44,272 nt of DNA from Bodo saltans (Eukaryota > Euglenozoa > Kinetoplastea > Eubodonida > Bodonidae). Below, in pieces: positions 43,815 through 44,272 of the stretch (its first letter is position 1; each line of letters opens with the position of its first letter). The translations under genes and the position numbers were made by a program. The stretch is taken from positions 1,167 to 45,438 of the forward strand of contig CYKH01000305.1 in assembly GCA_001460835.1 (NCBI GenBank). The letters run 5' to 3'. Under the pieces are notes generated by a model. That model was not told the DNA's origin. It made no database searches and saw nothing but the letters and a program-made list of their open reading frames with translations.

Positions 43815-44272
43815 ATGGCACAACGCTGTGTACTGCTCGTATTAGCCTTCATCCTTTGCCATGTTACGTTCGGTGTCAAGCTGCCAAAGTTCTTCTACGT
43901 TGCGAAAAGCGGCGCAACTCTGGAGCAATGTCGACGTTCATGCGACGCCACTTCGGGCGGGGCATACCCTGCCACCATCCTAAGCGCTGCGGACAACGCC
44001 GCCATCGGTGCGCTGTTTCCCTCCAATTCGGCGTATCGTGGAGTGATTGGTGGGACTCGCCTTGTTGGCAACAACAATTCATTTCGCTGGGTGGCAGGGC
44101 CACTTCAGTCAGAGAGCAACGGCCTGGGGAGAATGTTTTTCAACGGGACGACATTAGGAAACGGCTACTGTGTATCGGGGACGTATTGCCATTTCTCATC
44201 AGGAGAGCCTAACGCGGACCCAACCCACCCAGATGGTCCAGAAGCGCAGCTAGAGTTCACTAGCGCCGACGA
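43815..44272 (+). CDS. Secreted C-type-lectin-like protein (5' part, cut by window end)
   Basis: The frame is open from the ATG at 43815 to the last base (152 codons visible). A signal peptide (MAQRCVLLVLAFILCHVTFG) is followed by a C-type-lectin-like domain. Seen are CRRSCDATSGGAYPATI, corresponding to the family Cys-x-x-x-GG-x-LA-x-I start, then a FRWVAGPL segment. After that comes YCHFSSGEPN at about 124-133, with E131-P132-N133 matching the calcium- and mannose-type EPN motif, and then GPEAQLEF where the family has ENCAEL. The fold binds carbohydrate or protein ligands outside the cell. In a bacterivorous flagellate a role in prey binding or surface coating is plausible but inferred. Any membrane anchor would lie beyond the window. 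Confidence 0.7.
   Translation, partial: MAQRCVLLVLAFILCHVTFGVKLPKFFYVAKSGATLEQCRRSCDATSGGAYPATILSAADNAAIGALFPSNSAYRGVIGGTRLVGNNNSFRWVAGPLQSESNGLGRMFFNGTTLGNGYCVSGTYCHFSSGEPNADPTHPDGPEAQLEFTSAD

Noticed and set aside
1-44272. tRNA, snoRNA or spliced-leader RNA genes
   Set aside because: A reading for tRNA B-box-like and cloverleaf patterns and for the conserved spliced-leader exon found nothing convincing; a covariance-model scan was not possible here.

Overview
The window looks like nuclear DNA of a kinetoplastid flagellate, most likely a free-living bodonid such as Bodo saltans. That is an inference from architecture, not from a database match. Every supportable gene lies on the + strand, head to tail, as in a polycistronic directional gene cluster. 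Most start codons are preceded by a polypyrimidine tract and an AG, which is the spliced-leader trans-splicing acceptor signature. Long intron-poor reading frames, a calpain-like protein without its catalytic cysteine and a triple cyclic-nucleotide-binding protein fit the same group. TAA, TAG and TGA all end intact genes, so no stop-codon reassignment is seen. No tRNA, rRNA, CRISPR array or bacterial-type promoter was recognised.

Layout. 1-809: gene-free lead-in. 810-3116: B9-domain protein (MKS1-like, ciliary transition zone). 3389-9811: giant type II membrane GT8 glycosyltransferase with a 7 x 75 bp repeat. 10116-13031: calpain-like protein with an exact internal 264 bp duplication. 13183-17025: protein with three cyclic-nucleotide-binding-like domains. 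17243-20398: large multi-pass membrane protein. 20677-21376: exact 350 bp tandem duplication carrying a small, possibly PET100-like gene. 21750-25481: coiled-coil protein interrupted by one in-frame TAA. 25711-28740: HELQ/POLQ-type DNA helicase. 28942-30710: non-canonical poly(A)-polymerase-like gene with a duplicated leader and two in-frame stops. 31421-32863: secreted-protein gene split by a 349 bp element with terminal inverted repeats. 32979-33641: membrane protein, probably mitochondrial. 33804-34349: TMEM208/SND2. 34510-35535: 3-ketoacyl-CoA reductase. 35722-36600: Vti1-like SNARE. 36786-40022: BRCT protein. 40266-41306: two-TM protein. 41577-42455: exosome CSL4. 42617-43576: second ketoacyl-CoA reductase. 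43815-end: C-type-lectin-like secreted protein, cut by the window edge.

The genes do not form one pathway, as is normal for kinetoplastid transcription units. Two themes stand out. The two ketoacyl-CoA reductases, TMEM208 and the SNARE are all endomembrane functions clustered at 33.8-43.6 kb. The window is also rich in recent structural change: four direct tandem duplications without spacer (75 bp x 7, 264 bp, 350 bp, 96 bp), one transposon-like insertion whose precise removal restores a reading frame, and two genes carrying nonsense codons. The most novel candidates are the TIR element and the duplications that copied or altered mRNA leaders.
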